From NCBI RefSeq assembly GCF_037963835.1, contig NZ_CP150145.1:4526001-4590000 (forward strand): 64,000 bases of DNA, in the 5' to 3' direction. Shown here one piece after another: positions 8,908-18,669 of the stretch. This DNA is from Paenibacillus sp. FSL H8-0332. GTDB taxonomy: Bacteria > Bacillota > Bacilli > Paenibacillales > Paenibacillaceae. A program made the translations under genes and the position numbers. A model generated the notes under the pieces. It saw nothing but the letters and a program-made list of their open reading frames with translations, had not been told where the DNA came from and searched no databases. How positions within the stretch are numbered: position 1 is the stretch's first letter; every line of letters starts with the position of its first letter.

Positions 8908-8938
8908 AGGTTTCTACACCGCAATTGAGGATTCCTGC
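8908..8938 (-). promoter_or_regulatory. Possible sigma-H promoter of spoIIA
   Basis: On the minus strand GCAGGAATCC followed about 12 nt later by GTAGAAAC resembles the sigma-H pattern (RnAGGawWW and RnnGAATww), with the -10 imperfect. It lies 70-100 bp upstream of spoIIAA, where B. subtilis has its sigma-H promoter. Tentative. Confidence 0.3.
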
Positions 8939-9011
8939 CTCACGACAAAACTAGAAGAAAACCCCTAAGAACTTACACGAAGCACGCGATCAATCTACAA
9001 AATACAAGAAA

Positions 9012-10220
9012 TTAATCATTCGTAAACATAGCACCCGTTGCCCGCTTGAACAGCTTCCACCAGCCTGCCTTGGCGATACTCTCTCCTGCCTTCAGCTCAT
9101 ATTCCTTCAGAATACCGGTTCCCTGGTAGACTACCAGCTTGCCGACCGTCTGGCCTTCGGCCACCGGAGCCTTCACCTGCTCATTCAGCACCACCTCATG
9201 GCGGATACCCTCCTGGGTCACGCCTTTGCGGAGCAGCACACTATAGTCTTCCTTCGCCACCAGCGGCAGCTGCGACTTCACGCCCTTCTCAATCCTTACC
9301 GTGCCGATGGTGTCGCCTTCCTTGTGAATCGTATGCAATTTATATTGGGAAAAGAGGTAATCGAACATCGCCGAGACCTCGCTGTTGCGGGTCTTGGTGT
9401 TCGGCTCGCCCAGCACCACCGCTACAGCGCGCAGGCCGTCTCTGGCCGCTGTCGCGGACAAGCAGAACTTCGCTTCGGACGTATATCCCGTCTTCAGCCC
9501 GTCAGCCCCCGTGTAGAACCGCACAAGCTTGTTGGTGTTGACCAGCCAGAACGGCTTGGTGGAATCCTTGCGCAGGTAATCCTGATAAGAGCCGGTGTAT
9601 TTGATAATCTGCTCATGCTTCAGCAGCTCCCGGCTAATGACGGCAATGTCATGCGCAGAGGAATAATGATTCGCAGCCGGCAAGCCGTTACAGTTGGCGA
9701 AATGAGTATCCTTCAGGCCCAGGTCCTGCGCCTTCTGGTTCATCAGATCGACGAAGGCGCTCTCCGAGCCGGCGATTTTCTCCGCCATGGCTACGGAAGC
9801 ATCATTGCCGGAGGCCATCGCGATGCCCTTCAGCATATCGTCCACCGTCATTTCCTCACCCGGCTCCAGAAAAATCTGCGAACCGCCCATCGATGCCGCA
9901 TACTCGCTGGTCCGCACCTTGTCGGTCAGCTGCAGTTTGCCCTCGTCCAGCGCCTCCACCGTCAGCAGCATGGTCATAATCTTGGTAATACTGGCCGGCG
10001 GAAGTTTATCATGGCTGTTCTTCTCGTAGATGACCGTGCCCGTGCTGGCATCCATGAGAATGGCAGAACGCGCCCCCGGCGCCAGCTCCGCAGCCGCCCC
10101 TCCGGCATTGCCGGAATTTGCGGTACCTTTGGCTTTTTCCTCGGCCCAGGCTCCTGTAGCGCCTCCCAGAACCGATACAGCAATACACAGCATAAGCGTA
10201 ACATAACGAATTTTCCTCAC
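9012..10220 (-). CDS. dacF: D-alanyl-D-alanine carboxypeptidase DacF
   Basis: Penicillin-binding low-molecular-weight carboxypeptidase that trims peptidoglycan stem peptides, in Bacillus made in the forespore and affecting spore cortex. Signal peptide at the N-terminus ending GAWAEE. S11 catalytic motifs are SITK (about residue 77), SGND and KTGYT; the C-terminal beta domain and a basic amphipathic tail (WWKLFKRATGAMF) for membrane binding are present. The start is GTG at 10220 because AGGAGGGG lies directly upstream; the in-frame ATG ten codons earlier has no ribosome site. It directly precedes spoIIAA, the same order as in B. subtilis. Confidence 0.95.
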   Translation of the reverse strand: MRKIRYVTLMLCIAVSVLGGATGAWAEEKAKGTANSGNAGGAAAELAPGARSAILMDASTGTVIYEKNSHDKLPPASITKIMTMLLTVEALDEGKLQLTDKVRTSEYAASMGGSQIFLEPGEEMTVDDMLKGIAMASGNDASVAMAEKIAGSESAFVDLMNQKAQDLGLKDTHFANCNGLPAANHYSSAHDIAVISRELLKHEQIIKYTGSYQDYLRKDSTKPFWLVNTNKLVRFYTGADGLKTGYTSEAKFCLSATAARDGLRAVAVVLGEPNTKTRNSEVSAMFDYLFSQYKLHTIHKEGDTIGTVRIEKGVKSQLPLVAKEDYSVLLRKGVTQEGIRHEVVLNEQVKAPVAEGQTVGKLVVYQGTGILKEYELKAGESIAKAGWWKLFKRATGAMFTND

Positions 10221-10310
10221 AATGGTTCCCCTCCTGAACTTAACCTTCATTTCACAGGTACTGTGTTCCAGTTTCGTCAGAATGGCAGGAAATTATTCCA
10301 TTTCATGCAC

Positions 10311-10364
10311 AAAAAAAAGGGCCTCCCCCGGTATCTTCACAGATACTTGAGAAAGCCCCTTTCC
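10311..10364 (-). terminator. Terminator of the exosporium-like gene
   Basis: On the minus strand AAAGGGG...CTCAAGTATCT pairs with AGATACCGGGGGAGGCCCTTT, ending in a run of eight T. It lies about 20 bp after the stop at 10383. Confidence 0.85.
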
Positions 10365-10382
10365 GGTACTGCTATGAAAAGC

Positions 10383-10808
10383 TTAGCCGCCGATAGCCAA
10401 AGCGCTGAAAATAACAGGTCCCACCACTGTGGCAACGGAGCCGACATCCTGGTTCTCTACAATCAGCTGATAGTTCTGGACACCGGACGGGACGTTGATA
10501 TCTACCATATGCAGCGAAATAATACCATCGTCATTGAAATTCTCCTCCAGCTCTACCCGTGCATAGAAGATTTCGGTGCCTGCCCGCCAGATGCGGACCA
10601 GCACATTGGGCGTATCCAGAGTAACATCCACGCCGATCGTGGCTTTCAGTTCCACCTTATTGGGGAAATGTCCTGGAACTGCGGGATCAATATAAACCGA
10701 TGTCCCTGCAATCTGTATACCTGCCGGAGAAATAGGGACGGGGATGGAGACCCCGTTAGTAATAGGTGTAACTACGGATGCGTTATAATCCAAAAGTGTT
10801 TTGGCCAT
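10383..10808 (-). CDS. Exosporium-like structural protein (putative)
   Basis: 141 residues, no signal peptide and no membrane segment. It is rich in Val, Ile and Pro, beginning MAKTLLDYNASVVTPI and ending VVGPVIFSALAIGG. The predicted all-beta pattern (VELKATIGVDVTLDTPNVLV, ISLHMVDINVPSG) resembles small exosporium/spore-surface proteins such as the ExsC type, and its position next to the dacF-spoIIA operon would fit a sporulation gene. That assignment is by pattern memory only. It is a monocistronic unit with a good ribosome site and its own terminator. Confidence 0.75.
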   Translation of the reverse strand: MAKTLLDYNASVVTPITNGVSIPVPISPAGIQIAGTSVYIDPAVPGHFPNKVELKATIGVDVTLDTPNVLVRIWRAGTEIFYARVELEENFNDDGIISLHMVDINVPSGVQNYQLIVENQDVGSVATVVGPVIFSALAIGG

Positions 10809-10897
10809 GCGTTATCACTCCTTTTCATATTCTACTAAAGTATATGAAAGATATGAAAAAGAGCTTGTGCATTTCTATTACTAGTTTCACCTATTTA

Positions 10898-11908
10898 TTA
10901 ACGTGCGTTACTATAATTCACTGCGGGACGGCTCCCGCCCTTATGCCCGAGATAGAGTCTGGAGAGTACCGGAGAGCGTACAGCCCAAATGGCCACGAGC
11001 AGCGGCACGCCCACCCCGAGCAGCGTAAAAGGAATCAGCCCGTAATCCGCACCAAGCAGATATTTCAGGCTGTAATTCAGCGGCAGATGGAGGTACATGA
11101 TCGCAATAGAGTTGCGCCCCAGGCTGCCCATCCAGTCCAGCGGAACAAGCTTCGAGAGACGGTAGACAGCGGCGCAGATAGTCAATGAGATGAGCAGCGG
11201 CACGGCCAGATCGAGCAGCAGCGAAGTATACTCCTTGTATTTCATATTCAGGCTGTATTGAATGATTCCCCTCCGCTCCAACAGCAGCACCAGTCCGCTT
11301 AACGGGAGCAGCACCGGGAGCGCCGAATAGCGGCGGATCAGCGCAGGGATCACCTGTTTGCCGTAGAATCCGATCGCATAATAAGTAATGGCGAGCAGGG
11401 ACACATCTGCATTCCAGGGAAGATTGAAGTTCCTGAGCGCGGTCAGGGAGATGAGATGTGACAGGAGATAAGCAGAAGCGATCAGGAGAAATTGCGTGCG
11501 GCGGGAATAACGGACAATGTATCCGAAGAGCAGCTGGGTGAACAGCAGGCAGGTGATGAACCAGAACACCCCGTAAGGGCCCGTGAGCGACAATCCCCCG
11601 TAGAGCAATCTCGCTATATTCTCGGCGAACCCTCGCACACTGAAGTTGAACAGCAGCAGCACTGCCGCAATCAGGAGTCCGTAGGCAAAATAGGGAGTCA
11701 TCAGCCCCTTGGTCCGTTTGGCCGCCCAGCCCAAATACCGCCCGGGTTCAACCGGCTTAAATACAAGTCCGCTAAGCATGAAGAACAAAGGCATCCGGAA
11801 CCAGGACAGATAATGATTCGCTGCCGCATCGCCGGAGTGGCCCATTACTACAAATATAATACTGAATCCCTTGGCGGCATCAATCCATAATTGTCGTGGT
11901 TTGTTCAC
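10898..11908 (-). CDS. Acyltransferase family 3 membrane protein
   Basis: 336-residue integral membrane protein with about 10 hydrophobic segments. The N-terminus RQLWIDAAKGFSIIFVVMGH carries the conserved His of acyltransferase-3 enzymes (OatA, NodX, WbbJ-like), followed by RMPLFFMLSGLVF. Such proteins transfer acyl groups, usually acetyl, to cell-surface carbohydrates. The target cannot be read from the sequence, and there is no adjacent glycosyltransferase. It is the first gene of the accessory segment that interrupts the dacF-pdp synteny. Confidence 0.85.
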   Translation of the reverse strand: MNKPRQLWIDAAKGFSIIFVVMGHSGDAAANHYLSWFRMPLFFMLSGLVFKPVEPGRYLGWAAKRTKGLMTPYFAYGLLIAAVLLLFNFSVRGFAENIARLLYGGLSLTGPYGVFWFITCLLFTQLLFGYIVRYSRRTQFLLIASAYLLSHLISLTALRNFNLPWNADVSLLAITYYAIGFYGKQVIPALIRRYSALPVLLPLSGLVLLLERRGIIQYSLNMKYKEYTSLLLDLAVPLLISLTICAAVYRLSKLVPLDWMGSLGRNSIAIMYLHLPLNYSLKYLLGADYGLIPFTLLGVGVPLLVAIWAVRSPVLSRLYLGHKGGSRPAVNYSNAR

Positions 11909-12184
11909 GTTCTCCTCCCATCTCCTCCCAAATCAGTTTTAATTTAAAGTAATTATAAAAGGAATTGCTTTTATTTTCAAATTTCGATGAAATATTTCAG
12001 CGTTATTTCTGAAAGGATATTCCCTTAACAACGGAGAAAACCCTGTAAAAATAAGTCATTCTGCCTAGACGGGGGACGCCGTCCCATCCGGGTAAAAAAT
12101 AGGGCTAAAGTCCGGCGGTGTTGCCGGTGACGTAGCGGGCAGGAAAAGCATCTGGTATGGTGCGGGGAAGTAGGAGGCGGGATG

Positions 12185-12370
12185 CCGAATGTGGTCTGTT
12201 TTCCGATTACATTTGGACCACACGCCTCCGCAGCGCCGAATGTGATCGGTTTTTCGATTACATTGGACCCACGCTACCCCGCAGCTCCGAATGTGGTCGG
12301 TTTTCCGATTACATTTGGACCACGCGCTTTCACGCCGCCAATTGTTATCGGTTTTTCAATTTGGGCAGAT
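12185..12370. repeat. Tandem 51-bp repeats, about 3.7 units
   Basis: Units start with CCGAAT(G) at 12185, 12236, 12287 and 12338, exactly 51 bp apart. Each has TTTTCGATTACAT.TGGACC-like cores with some divergence; the last unit is partial. They lie in a 672-bp region without a recognisable gene (11909-12580); the rest of that region shows no clear feature. Confidence 0.9.
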
Positions 12371-12580
12371 TTAGTTGTACTGGAGGCGCTGATTAATGAG
12401 TACCAGGAGTGTTGATTGGAAGATGGGGAGCACTGAGTACTTAGTGCCGGAAGCGTTAGACTGGTGGAGTGTTGTTAGCACGGAATTGCGTGGTTAGTGC
12501 GTTAGAATGGCGTGGCATCAGTAGCCTGGCAGACAGCGCAAGGGCCACCCGCTGCCGGATGGCCCCTCCTCACTTATTAC

Positions 12581-13543
12581 TTAATATAAATGACAGGCCG
12601 CCTGATGGCCTGAATCCAGCTCCCGCAGCACCGGCGCTTCCGACTTGCAGCGGTCCATCGCATGCGGACAACGGGGGTGAAAGGCACAACCCGTGGGCGG
12701 TGTCTCCGGGTTCGGAACATCCCCGGTCAGGACGATACGCTGCTTCTTCGCTCCCGGATTCGGCACTGGAACGGCAGACATCAGCGCCTGGGTATACGGA
12801 TGCAGCGGCTTCGCGAAGAGCGCCTTCGTTGGCGCAAGCTCGACAATCCGCCCCAGGTACATGACGGCCACCCGGTCGCTGATGAACTTCACGACCGACA
12901 GGTCATGCGAAATGAACATATAAGTAAGGCCGTATTGCTCCTGCAGATCCTGCATCAGATTCAGCACCTGGGCCTGGATGGAGACATCCAGGGCTGATAC
13001 CGGCTCATCGCAGACTATGAACTTCGGATTCAGCGCAAGCGCACGGGCAATCCCGATCCGCTGCCGCTGGCCGCCGGAGAATTCATGGGGAAAACGGTGG
13101 GCCTGATAGGGGGACAGACCCACCACCTCCATTAGCTGTTCGACCCTGCTTCGCAGCTCACCGGCGGGAGCCGATCCGTGGGTACGGAGCGGTTCCTCCA
13201 GGATGCGCTGGACGGTCCAGCGGGGGTCGAGCGAAGCGTAAGGGTCCTGGAACACCATTTGCATATCGGTACGGAACCTGCGGAGCTGCTCGGTATTCAG
13301 GCTGCGCACATCGGTGCCGCCGAATATAATCTCGCCTTCTGTCGGCTCAATCAGCCGCAGAATGGCCCGTCCGGTGGTCGATTTCCCGCAGCCGGATTCT
13401 CCGACCACAGCCAGCGTCTCTCCCTGCTCAACGGATAAGGTAATGCCGTCAACGGCTTTGACTGCGCCGACCTGCTTAGAGAAGAAACCTTTGCGGATCG
13501 GATAATGTTTCTTCAGATTACGGACTTCCAGTAATGTGGTCAT
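12581..13543 (-). CDS. Dipeptide/oligopeptide ABC transporter ATPase (DppF/OppF type)
   Basis: Second ATPase of a peptide importer. Walker [10 protein letters not shown], signature [15 protein letters not shown], Walker [13 protein letters not shown] and switch His HDLSVV are intact. The C-terminal oligopeptide-type domain [14 protein letters not shown] carries the Cys cluster common in this subfamily. The start is the ATG at 13543, behind AGGAGGGGG and overlapping the stop of the preceding ATPase gene by 4 nt (ATGA). Last gene of the six-gene transport operon. Confidence 0.93.
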   Translation of the reverse strand: MTTLLEVRNLKKHYPIRKGFFSKQVGAVKAVDGITLSVEQGETLAVVGESGCGKSTTGRAILRLIEPTEGEIIFGGTDVRSLNTEQLRRFRTDMQMVFQDPYASLDPRWTVQRILEEPLRTHGSAPAGELRSRVEQLMEVVGLSPYQAHRFPHEFSGGQRQRIGIARALALNPKFIVCDEPVSALDVSIQAQVLNLMQDLQEQYGLTYMFISHDLSVVKFISDRVAVMYLGRIVELAPTKALFAKPLHPYTQALMSAVPVPNPGAKKQRIVLTGDVPNPETPPTGCAFHPRCPHAMDRCKSEAPVLRELDSGHQAACHLY

Positions 13544-14517
13544 AGAACCCCCTCCTGCTGCAGGATACAGCGGCATGTGTGGCCCGGCTGCACCTCAAGC
13601 AGCTCCGGGAGCTGCTCCCGGCAGCGGTCCACCGCTACCGGACAACGCGGCGCGAACCGGCAGCCGGGCGGCAGGTTCGCCGGATTCGGCACCTGGCCCG
13701 GGATCGAGCTGAGGCGGTCCTCATCCCCCGCCAGCTGGGGCAGCGAAGCCAGCAGCCCTTGAGTATACGGGTGCAGCGGCTGGTTATACAGGGTAGCCAC
13801 ATCCGTCTCCTCGACAATCTGACCCGCATACATGATGACGACCCGGTCGCACATCTCGGCAACGACGCCCAGATCATGCGTGATCATCAGAATCGACATG
13901 CCTTCATTCTTTTGCAGATCCCGCATCAGATCGAGGATCTGCGCCTGAATCGTCACATCCAGCGCTGTCGTCGGCTCATCGGCAATGAGCAATTGGGGAC
14001 TACAGACCATCGCCATCGCAATCATCACCCGCTGCCGCATCCCGCCGGAGAGCTGATGGGCATACTGCTGGGCAATCTTTTCCGGGCGGGGAATCCCCAC
14101 CTTGCGCAGCATTTCCACCGCCCGCTCAGCCGCTTCCTTCTTGCTCAGTTTCAGATGGTAACGGGCGGATTCAGAGATCTGGCGCCCGATCTTAAACACC
14201 GGATTTAGCGAGGTCATCGGCTCCTGAAAAATCATCGCAATCCGGTTCCCCCGGATGCTCCGTACCTCTTTTACCGACATCTCCAGCATATCCTTGCCCT
14301 CAAAGCGGATGTGGCCGGAAGCAATCCGGCTGATCCGTTTGGGCAGCAGCTGCATGATGGAGAGTGAGGTAATGCTTTTGCCGCAGCCGGATTCACCTAC
14401 AATGCCCAGCGTCTCTCCCTTGCGCACTGACAGACTGATGCCGTCCACCGCACGGATCGTACCCGCCGCTGTCTGAAATTCGGTGCATAGCCCTGATACT
14501 TCCAGCAGTTCTGTCAT
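13540..14517 (-). CDS. Dipeptide/oligopeptide ABC transporter ATPase (DppD/OppD type)
   Basis: First ATPase of the peptide importer. Walker [10 protein letters not shown], signature [15 protein letters not shown], Walker [13 protein letters not shown] and HDLGVV are present; the C-terminus has [14 protein letters not shown]. The start is the ATG at 14517, behind GGAGGGG. It pairs with the downstream ATPase as a heterodimer and is translationally coupled to it. The gap of about 90 bp from the M20 peptidase gene contains no evident terminator. Confidence 0.93.
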   Translation of the reverse strand: MTELLEVSGLCTEFQTAAGTIRAVDGISLSVRKGETLGIVGESGCGKSITSLSIMQLLPKRISRIASGHIRFEGKDMLEMSVKEVRSIRGNRIAMIFQEPMTSLNPVFKIGRQISESARYHLKLSKKEAAERAVEMLRKVGIPRPEKIAQQYAHQLSGGMRQRVMIAMAMVCSPQLLIADEPTTALDVTIQAQILDLMRDLQKNEGMSILMITHDLGVVAEMCDRVVIMYAGQIVEETDVATLYNQPLHPYTQGLLASLPQLAGDEDRLSSIPGQVPNPANLPPGCRFAPRCPVAVDRCREQLPELLEVQPGHTCRCILQQEGVL

Positions 14518-14605
14518 GATTGCCCCTCCCCCAAAAAAACTCCCCACAAAGTGATGCTTAGCTCCGATGATTACTCAGATACTTTGCGGGGGCCCCAAAC
14601 TAAAA

Positions 14606-15889
14606 TCAACTCTCTCTATCTTCCACGCCCAGATATTTAAGTGCCGTCAAAGCATACACCTTCGCACATTGGATGATCTGCCAGACGGGCGCTTTCTCAT
14701 TGAAATTATGAATGGTTGACAGCTCGGCCGGGCCGTATTGCAGCACCGGAATGTTATGCGTCCGGAAATGGCGCGCGTCGCTGGAGGCCCATTGCAGCAC
14801 ACCGTAGGCTTCTTCCCCGCTCACCTCACAGATACTCTCAACCAGGTCCTTGACCACCGGTTCCTCATTGGAGGTCCAGTTGGCATTCCCCTGGAAGCCG
14901 AAGCCCTTCACTTCCGATTCAATGCCTGCCTCAAGCAGCAGGGAGCGGGCACGGTCCAGCACATCGCGGTAATCTACCCCGAATGGTACGCGGGAATCGA
15001 CCTGAATCGTGCAGCGATCAGCCACCACGTTCACCTTGGTTCCGCCCTGGATCGTTCCAATGTTGACCGTCACATGGTCGAATACCTGATAAGCGAGTGA
15101 ATCTTCTTCTTCGCTTCCCTTCACATAATCCTGCGAGATGCGGATAATGTCCTGGACTTCCTCGGGAATATCCACTTTAATATCCCATAACCGCTGCAAG
15201 GCTTCAATGCCTTTGGCCGCCTTGACTATGGCGCTGTCTCCAACCACTGGAGACAGGCTGCCGTGCCCCGGCGTACCTTCCACGGTGAATTCAAACCAGC
15301 AGCTCCCCTTCTGCCCAATGGTCGGGTTCAGCGGGCCGGAAGGCTCGGCAATCACAGCGGCGGTTCCAGTGATGAGGCCGCGCTCCAGCACCCAGGGAAC
15401 CCCGAGATGACCGCCGGTCTCTTCATCGGGCACGATCAGCAGGGAGAGATCCCCTTTTAGCGGAACGCCCAGCTTGGACAGCAGCGCAGTGACGTAGATT
15501 AATCCGGCCAGACCCGCTTTCATATCCGAAGCCCCTCTGCCCAGCAGATAGCCGTCCACGATATCGCCGCAGAACGGATCGAAATCCCAGCGCGAGCGGT
15601 CTCCCGCCGGAACGACATCGGTATGTCCGCAGTAAATCAGCTTTTTGCCGGTGCGCTCCTCCGCTCCTGCGCCCAGTGTGGACACCAGATTGAACATCGT
15701 TTCGGTGGCCGGATAGATCGCGGTATCGATACCGGCTTCCTTCAGATAACCAATAATATAAGCGCTGATCTCCCGTGAATCGCCCGGCGGATTCTCCGAA
15801 GGGTAACGGATCAGCTGAGAGCAGAGCGCAAGCAGTTCCTCCTGCCCGGCATCAATGGCCTCCAGCACCTTGCTTTTCCAGTCCGTCAT
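14606..15889 (-). CDS. M20-family peptidase/deacylase inside the transport operon
   Basis: 427-residue dinuclear zinc amidohydrolase of the ArgE/DapE/succinyl-diaminopimelate desuccinylase class. Metal-site motifs are CGHTDVVPAG, GRGASDMKAGL, VPDEETGGHLG (catalytic Glu) and a late TIHNFNEKAP. The dimerisation domain starts near TIGQKGSCWFEF. It sits between the binding-protein gene and the two ATPase genes, so it probably hydrolyses the imported peptide or N-acyl amino acid. The exact substrate is not predictable. Confidence 0.9.
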   Translation of the reverse strand: MTDWKSKVLEAIDAGQEELLALCSQLIRYPSENPPGDSREISAYIIGYLKEAGIDTAIYPATETMFNLVSTLGAGAEERTGKKLIYCGHTDVVPAGDRSRWDFDPFCGDIVDGYLLGRGASDMKAGLAGLIYVTALLSKLGVPLKGDLSLLIVPDEETGGHLGVPWVLERGLITGTAAVIAEPSGPLNPTIGQKGSCWFEFTVEGTPGHGSLSPVVGDSAIVKAAKGIEALQRLWDIKVDIPEEVQDIIRISQDYVKGSEEEDSLAYQVFDHVTVNIGTIQGGTKVNVVADRCTIQVDSRVPFGVDYRDVLDRARSLLLEAGIESEVKGFGFQGNANWTSNEEPVVKDLVESICEVSGEEAYGVLQWASSDARHFRTHNIPVLQYGPAELSTIHNFNEKAPVWQIIQCAKVYALTALKYLGVEDRES

Positions 15890-15995
15890 GGTTACGAATT
15901 CTCCTTTGTGTTCCCCTCTCCGGGGACTGCTTGAATTTGTGACAAGAAGAGGGACAAAGCCTATGGCTTGTCCGCTCTCTTACCGCCAACCCTGC

Positions 15996-17597
15996 TTATT
16001 CTGTAATCGACAGCGGATAGAAACGGATCACTTCATCCGGGTAGAAGGCATAGCCGCTAATCTTGTTGCTCATCCCTACAATGCGGTTATATTCGTAGAG
16101 ATACGCCCAAGGTGCTTCCGTCGTGATGATCTCCTGAGCCTGCTTGTAGAGCTCTGTGCGCTTCGCTGTATCTGTCTCCAGGTTCGCCTGCTCCCACAGC
16201 TTGTCTACTTCAGCATTCTGGTAGTTGATGTAGTTGGAAGATCCCTTGCCGTACAACAGGAAGCCGAGGTGGTAGCCGGGATCATTGACGAATGAAGTCC
16301 ATTTGGAGATATAAGAGGTCAGATTATTGGTCTTCTGCTGCTCCAGGAACTGGGCGCGGGCCAGCTTGTTGATCTTCATGTTGACTCCGATTTTGGCCAG
16401 TTCGGCCTGGATCAGGACCGCATCATCCTCCCAGTCATCGAAGCCGGAGCCCAGTGTGAAGTCGAAGTTAAAGCCCTTCTCATAGCCTGCTTCCTTCAGC
16501 AGTGCCTTGGCCTTGTCCAGATTGTACTCATACACATAGCCTGCATCGGTGAAGCCCGGCGTGTTGCTGGCTACCGCACTCTTCATCTGCTTGGCCTGGC
16601 CGTACATCACCCCGCTCAGCAGCTGATCGTAAGGAATGGCATAGTTGATCGCCTGCCGGACTTTTACATTATCGAATGGCTTAACTTTGTTGTTCATGGC
16701 GAAGAACAGAATCCGGTTGCTCGCATTGGAAGCGACGGTCAGCGCAGAATTGCTCTCCAGCGTGGATACATCCTTCGGAGGAATCTCAATCGCCATGTCT
16801 ACATCGCCCTTACCCAGCAGCAGCACGCGGTTCGAGGCTTCCTTCGTGAACTTCAGGGTTACCTTGCCGAGGCTTGGCGCACCCTGCCAGTAGCTGTCAT
16901 TAGCTGTAAAAACAGCTTCGGTAGCCGGGTCCCACTTCTCTAGCTTGAACGGTCCGGAGCCGGCGGCATTCGTCTTGAGGTAGTCAGCACCCTGTGCTTC
17001 TACAGCCTTCTTGTCCACGATGGAGAAGGTGTACATTGCCAGAATCTGCAGGAAATTATGATTGGCACCCGTCAGAGTAACTTCAACCGTCGAGGCGTCT
17101 TTTACCGTAACAGTCTTGATCGAGGCCATTCCGTACAGGAAGCTGCCGGAGCTTGATTTCGCCACGCGGTCAAAAGAGTACGCCACCGCCTCGGCATCCA
17201 CCGGATTGCCGCTCTGGAAGCTCACGCCGGATTTCAGCTTGAACGTATACACCGTGTTGTCAGCATTCACTTCCCAGCTCTCTGCAAGCATGGGCTTGAT
17301 GTCTTCGGTATTGGCGATGCTGGCGCCATTCTCGGTCTTGATGCCGTAGGTGACCAGCTGATCATAGGCGGCCAGCACAAGCGTATCGGAGGTCAGATCA
17401 TTAGCTTCCGCCGGGTCGAGCGTGGTGCCGCCCTCGGAATAGGCCACCGTCAGGTTCTTCTTGATTGGAGCAGCCGTTGCTGCGGTATCTGTTCCTGCCG
17501 AAGTGGCAGCAGGGGTCTGCGGATTGGCGCTGCTGGCGCATCCGGCAAGCATGATTGAAAAAGCGACGAGTGTGGACAACAGTTTAACTTTTTTCAT
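15996..17597 (-). CDS. Peptide ABC transporter substrate-binding lipoprotein
   Basis: 533-residue SBP family 5 extracellular receptor. Lipoprotein signal with lipobox LAGC at about residue 17-20, a Thr/Ala-rich spacer, then the family start LTVAYSEGGTTLDPAEANDLT. Later family features are YTFKLKSGVSFQSGNPVDAE and FDNVKVRQAINYAIPYDQLL. It is anchored outside the membrane and delivers ligand to the two permeases encoded upstream. The ligand may be a dipeptide, glutathione-like compound or modified amino acid; the neighbouring M20 enzyme suggests an amide-linked substrate. Confidence 0.93.
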   Translation of the reverse strand: MKKVKLLSTLVAFSIMLAGCASSANPQTPAATSAGTDTAATAAPIKKNLTVAYSEGGTTLDPAEANDLTSDTLVLAAYDQLVTYGIKTENGASIANTEDIKPMLAESWEVNADNTVYTFKLKSGVSFQSGNPVDAEAVAYSFDRVAKSSSGSFLYGMASIKTVTVKDASTVEVTLTGANHNFLQILAMYTFSIVDKKAVEAQGADYLKTNAAGSGPFKLEKWDPATEAVFTANDSYWQGAPSLGKVTLKFTKEASNRVLLLGKGDVDMAIEIPPKDVSTLESNSALTVASNASNRILFFAMNNKVKPFDNVKVRQAINYAIPYDQLLSGVMYGQAKQMKSAVASNTPGFTDAGYVYEYNLDKAKALLKEAGYEKGFNFDFTLGSGFDDWEDDAVLIQAELAKIGVNMKINKLARAQFLEQQKTNNLTSYISKWTSFVNDPGYHLGFLLYGKGSSNYINYQNAEVDKLWEQANLETDTAKRTELYKQAQEIITTEAPWAYLYEYNRIVGMSNKISGYAFYPDEVIRFYPLSITE

Positions 17598-17742
17598 CGA
17601 TAATTCCTCCCTTTTCTATATCCTGCCTGCATAACAACTACTTGTGCTGCTGATGATTGTCTGCCGCATGCGTTCCAGCTGACGGTGATCTATCTATCTC
17701 TATCGGGGATGGGGCGGCCATGGGGGATTCCCCTGCTCCGCC

Positions 17743-18639
17743 TCATTTCCCCGAGCGTAACCGCGGGTCAAGCACATCCCGGAAGCCGTCTCCGAGTAAG
17801 TTGAAGCCTAAGATGGAGGTGGCAATGCCGAGGCCTGGAAAAGTAACCAGCCACCATTGCCCGGAAATGATATATTCCCGGCCTTCAGAGATCATCGCGC
17901 CCCATTCGGCAATCGGGGGTCTGACCCCCAGCCCCAGGAAGCTGAGACTGGATGCGGTCAGGATGGCGAAGCCCATCCCGAGCGTAGCCTGCACCATTAG
18001 CGGAGCCAGGGCATTCGGCAGAATGTGACGGTAGAGAATAACTCTATCCTTCACACCAATGGCCCGGCTGGCTTCGATATACTCCTTCTCCCGCAGCGAG
18101 ACCGTCTGGCCGAACATCAGCCGGGCGAATTCGGGAATGCCGACAATGCCGACGGCGATCATCGCGCTGCTGAGTCCGGCGCCGATCGATGCGGCAATCG
18201 CCATCGACAGTACCAGCGACGGGAAGGACAACAATACATCCATGACCCGCATGATGATGGTTCCGGTCCGGCCGCCGTAGTAAGCGGCAATCCCGCCCAG
18301 CGGCATCCCGATCAGGAAGGAGATCGAGACCGCGATCAGGCCGGTCCAGATGCTGATCCGTGCGCCGTACAGCACCCGGCTAAGAATATCCCGGCCGAAG
18401 TTGTCGGTTCCGAACCAGTGGCTGCCGGAGGGCGGCTGCAGCTTGCTCGCCATATCCGTGACGAACGGATCATGTGGAGCCAGCCAGGGGGCGAAGATGG
18501 CTATCACGGTCCAGATCAGGATGAAGGTCAGCCCGATGGCCGCCAGGCGGTTGTGCAGCAGCAGGGATAATAGGGTCCGGGGCTTGACCGGTGCGGGCTT
18601 CGCCGGGCTGCCCTGTGCTGAATGTGCTGCAGTGCTCAC
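17743..18639 (-). CDS. Peptide ABC transporter permease (DppC type)
   Basis: Inner-membrane permease with an N-terminal OppC-type segment and five to six hydrophobic helices. Signature FGTDNFGRDILSRVLYGAR and the EAA loop EYIEASRAIGVKDRVILYRH are clear. The start is GTG at 18639, behind GAGGAGGAGA; an in-frame extension upstream lacks a ribosome site. It begins 30 bp after the stop of the DppB-type gene. Confidence 0.92.
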   Translation of the reverse strand: MSTAAHSAQGSPAKPAPVKPRTLLSLLLHNRLAAIGLTFILIWTVIAIFAPWLAPHDPFVTDMASKLQPPSGSHWFGTDNFGRDILSRVLYGARISIWTGLIAVSISFLIGMPLGGIAAYYGGRTGTIIMRVMDVLLSFPSLVLSMAIAASIGAGLSSAMIAVGIVGIPEFARLMFGQTVSLREKEYIEASRAIGVKDRVILYRHILPNALAPLMVQATLGMGFAILTASSLSFLGLGVRPPIAEWGAMISEGREYIISGQWWLVTFPGLGIATSILGFNLLGDGFRDVLDPRLRSGK

Positions 18640-18669
18640 AAGCAATCTCCTCCTCTCACACAAGCTGTT

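Noticed and set aside
9198-10838. 546-codon plus-strand ORF
   Set aside because: Antisense to dacF and the exosporium-like gene, which are well supported.
12157-12415. Two overlapping plus-strand ORFs of 77-79 codons
   Set aside because: They are read through a 51-bp tandem repeat; a period divisible by three keeps the frame open by chance.
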